Assembly: GCF_022828475.1 (NCBI RefSeq)
Contig: NZ_CP059557.1
Span: 5,193,470 to 5,257,469 of the forward strand
Direction of reading: 5' to 3'
Origin: Saccharopolyspora gloriosae
GTDB lineage: Bacteria; Actinomycetota; Actinomycetes; Mycobacteriales; Pseudonocardiaceae
Length of the DNA stretch: 64,000 nucleotides
Under the pieces are notes generated by a model that saw nothing but the letters and a program-made list of their open reading frames with translations, did no database searches and was not told the origin of the DNA. Positions 63,250 to 64,000 of this stretch are shown one piece after another (position 1 is the first letter of the stretch; each line of letters begins with the position of its first letter). Made by a program: the position numbers and the translations under genes.

Positions 63250-63290
63250 CCGCACACCCGGGGTACGCCACCGTCCAGTCTGGAGGAACC

Positions 63291-63806
63291 ATGACCTGGA
63301 ACGACTTCTACCAGCGGAAAAACGCCATCCGGGCCGTCCTCGACCACGCCGGAGAAGACCCGGCGGCACCACTGGATCCCGCGTTGGTGCCCGCTGCCGC
63401 CACCGTCTTCGCCGACCGCGACGAACTGCTGCGCGCGCTGCACCACAAGTGGAACCGCAGCCTCACCGGCCGCGTCGACATCGGCATCGAGGACGCCGAC
63501 GCCGACCCGCGCGGCGACCGGGTCGAGGCCGTGAGCAACGCCTGGCGACGCACCACCTCGGACAACCCCGTGCTGCGCCGAATCCTCGACTCGCACGCCG
63601 ACGAACCGGCGATCGCCGGACTCCTGCGCCAAGAACGGCGGACGCTCGCGCTCGCCGCCGGACTCGCGGAACCGCACGAGCCGATCGAAGAAATCGACCG
63701 CGTCGGCCACGCGTTCATGAACCTGCTGCGCACCTCAGCGCCCCAGGCCACCGCGCGCCGCCGCAGTCCGCTGTCCCAGCTGCGCAGGCTCATCCCCACC
63801 CGCTGA
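63291..63806 (+). CDS. Conserved hypothetical protein divergent from tetR
   Basis: A 171-residue soluble, mostly helical protein of unknown function. It starts MTWNDFYQRKNAIRAVLDHA after TGGAGGAACC. The middle holds TVFADRDELLRALHHKWNRS and DPRGDRVEAVSNAWRRTTSD. No membrane segment or known catalytic motif is visible. Its promoter region carries two TetR-type operators, so expression probably responds to the TetR ligand. A helical four-helix fold is guessed from composition only. Confidence 0.78.
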   Translation: MTWNDFYQRKNAIRAVLDHAGEDPAAPLDPALVPAAATVFADRDELLRALHHKWNRSLTGRVDIGIEDADADPRGDRVEAVSNAWRRTTSDNPVLRRILDSHADEPAIAGLLRQERRTLALAAGLAEPHEPIEEIDRVGHAFMNLLRTSAPQATARRRSPLSQLRRLIPTR

Positions 63807-63987
63807 GCACCACGTCCACCACGGGCGGCAACAGCAAGACCACCCATCGCAGCGGCCCTCGGTCGGTACGCATCGCGGCGTCACCGACCGAATGCGGCAC
63901 TCGAAATCGGCACTCGCGCGGCCGGTGATCCGATTGTGCTGCGTTACGCCTTTTCCCCGTCCCGCGGCGCAGGTAAGGGTGAAGACA

Positions 63988-64000
63988 TGGCGCAATGGAC
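63988..64000 (+). CDS. Possible start of a further gene (cut by window edge)
   Basis: ATGGCGCAATGGAC could begin a protein MAQW. AAGGGT ends 6 nt upstream, similar to the leaderless pattern, and GTGAAG could act as a weak ribosome site. Too little sequence to identify. Confidence 0.3.

Noticed and set aside
63988-64000. Calling the last partial frame lipA
   Set aside because: Only four codons are visible and they do not resemble the LipA N-terminus I recall.

Overview
The window is a high-GC chromosome segment from an actinomycete. Many starts are GTG or TTG. It carries a type II DAHP synthase, an actinobacterial qcrCAB-ctaCEF respiratory set, an F420-type LLM oxidoreductase and mycobacterial-style gene order. 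From memory, the order aroG / Rv2179c-like RNase / PlsC / ArsA-like ATPase / SRPBCC / fadD / NlpC / DEDDh-GIY-YIG / trpD / ctaE-qcrCAB / ctaF-ctaC-asnB / erpA / DUF3043 / cobUTS / ilvE / pepA / sucB / epimerase / lipB parallels the Rv2178c-Rv2217 region of Mycobacterium tuberculosis. I infer a Pseudonocardiaceae-like organism (Saccharopolyspora or a relative); genus is not proven. No rRNA, tRNA or CRISPR was seen.

Layout. 1-3342: a sugar ABC importer operon (two permeases, binding lipoprotein, DeoR regulator). 3974-8114: DAHP synthase, a phosphofructokinase with pyrophosphate-type active-site residues, an exoribonuclease and an acyltransferase. 8289-15925: esterase, ROK glucokinase, ArsA-like ATPase, lipid-binding-fold protein, metallophosphatase and acyl-CoA ligase. 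16101-22222: secreted metallopeptidase-like protein, NlpC/P60 wall hydrolase behind a probable c-di-AMP riboswitch, NYN RNase and an exonuclease/UvrC-like fusion. 22456-34229: cytochrome bc1 (qcrB, qcrA, qcrC), oxidase subunits (ctaE, ctaF, ctaC), trpD, and two paralogous secreted hydrolases flanking an AsnC-type protein. 34674-45976: asnB, an IS481 element, M23 peptidase, alpha-amylase, S4 protein, erpA, DUF3043, an aldo/keto reductase and cobUTS. 46034-57754: MoaD-like protein, BNR protein, ilvE, DUF402, APC permease, pepA, OsmC, lpd and sucB. 57882-64000: epimerase, lipB, a serine hydrolase with its own regulator, LLM oxidoreductase, and TetR with a divergent target gene.

The most unusual content lies between genes. 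A dispersed element (5 copies and 2 fragments) carries an ~81-nt hairpin. Its outer stem changes by compensatory substitutions between copies, while an internal loop is conserved. One copy, next to asnB, has been split by the IS481 element, with a clean 6-bp target duplication. A second, 50-bp tandem repeat pair also covaries in its hairpin.

Three well-conserved genes (qcrC, lpd and the BNR gene) each need exactly one extra base in a short homopolymer to be intact. This points to sequence indel errors, although real mutations cannot be excluded. A recurring TANNNT box 6-7 nt before the start codon suggests many leaderless transcripts.
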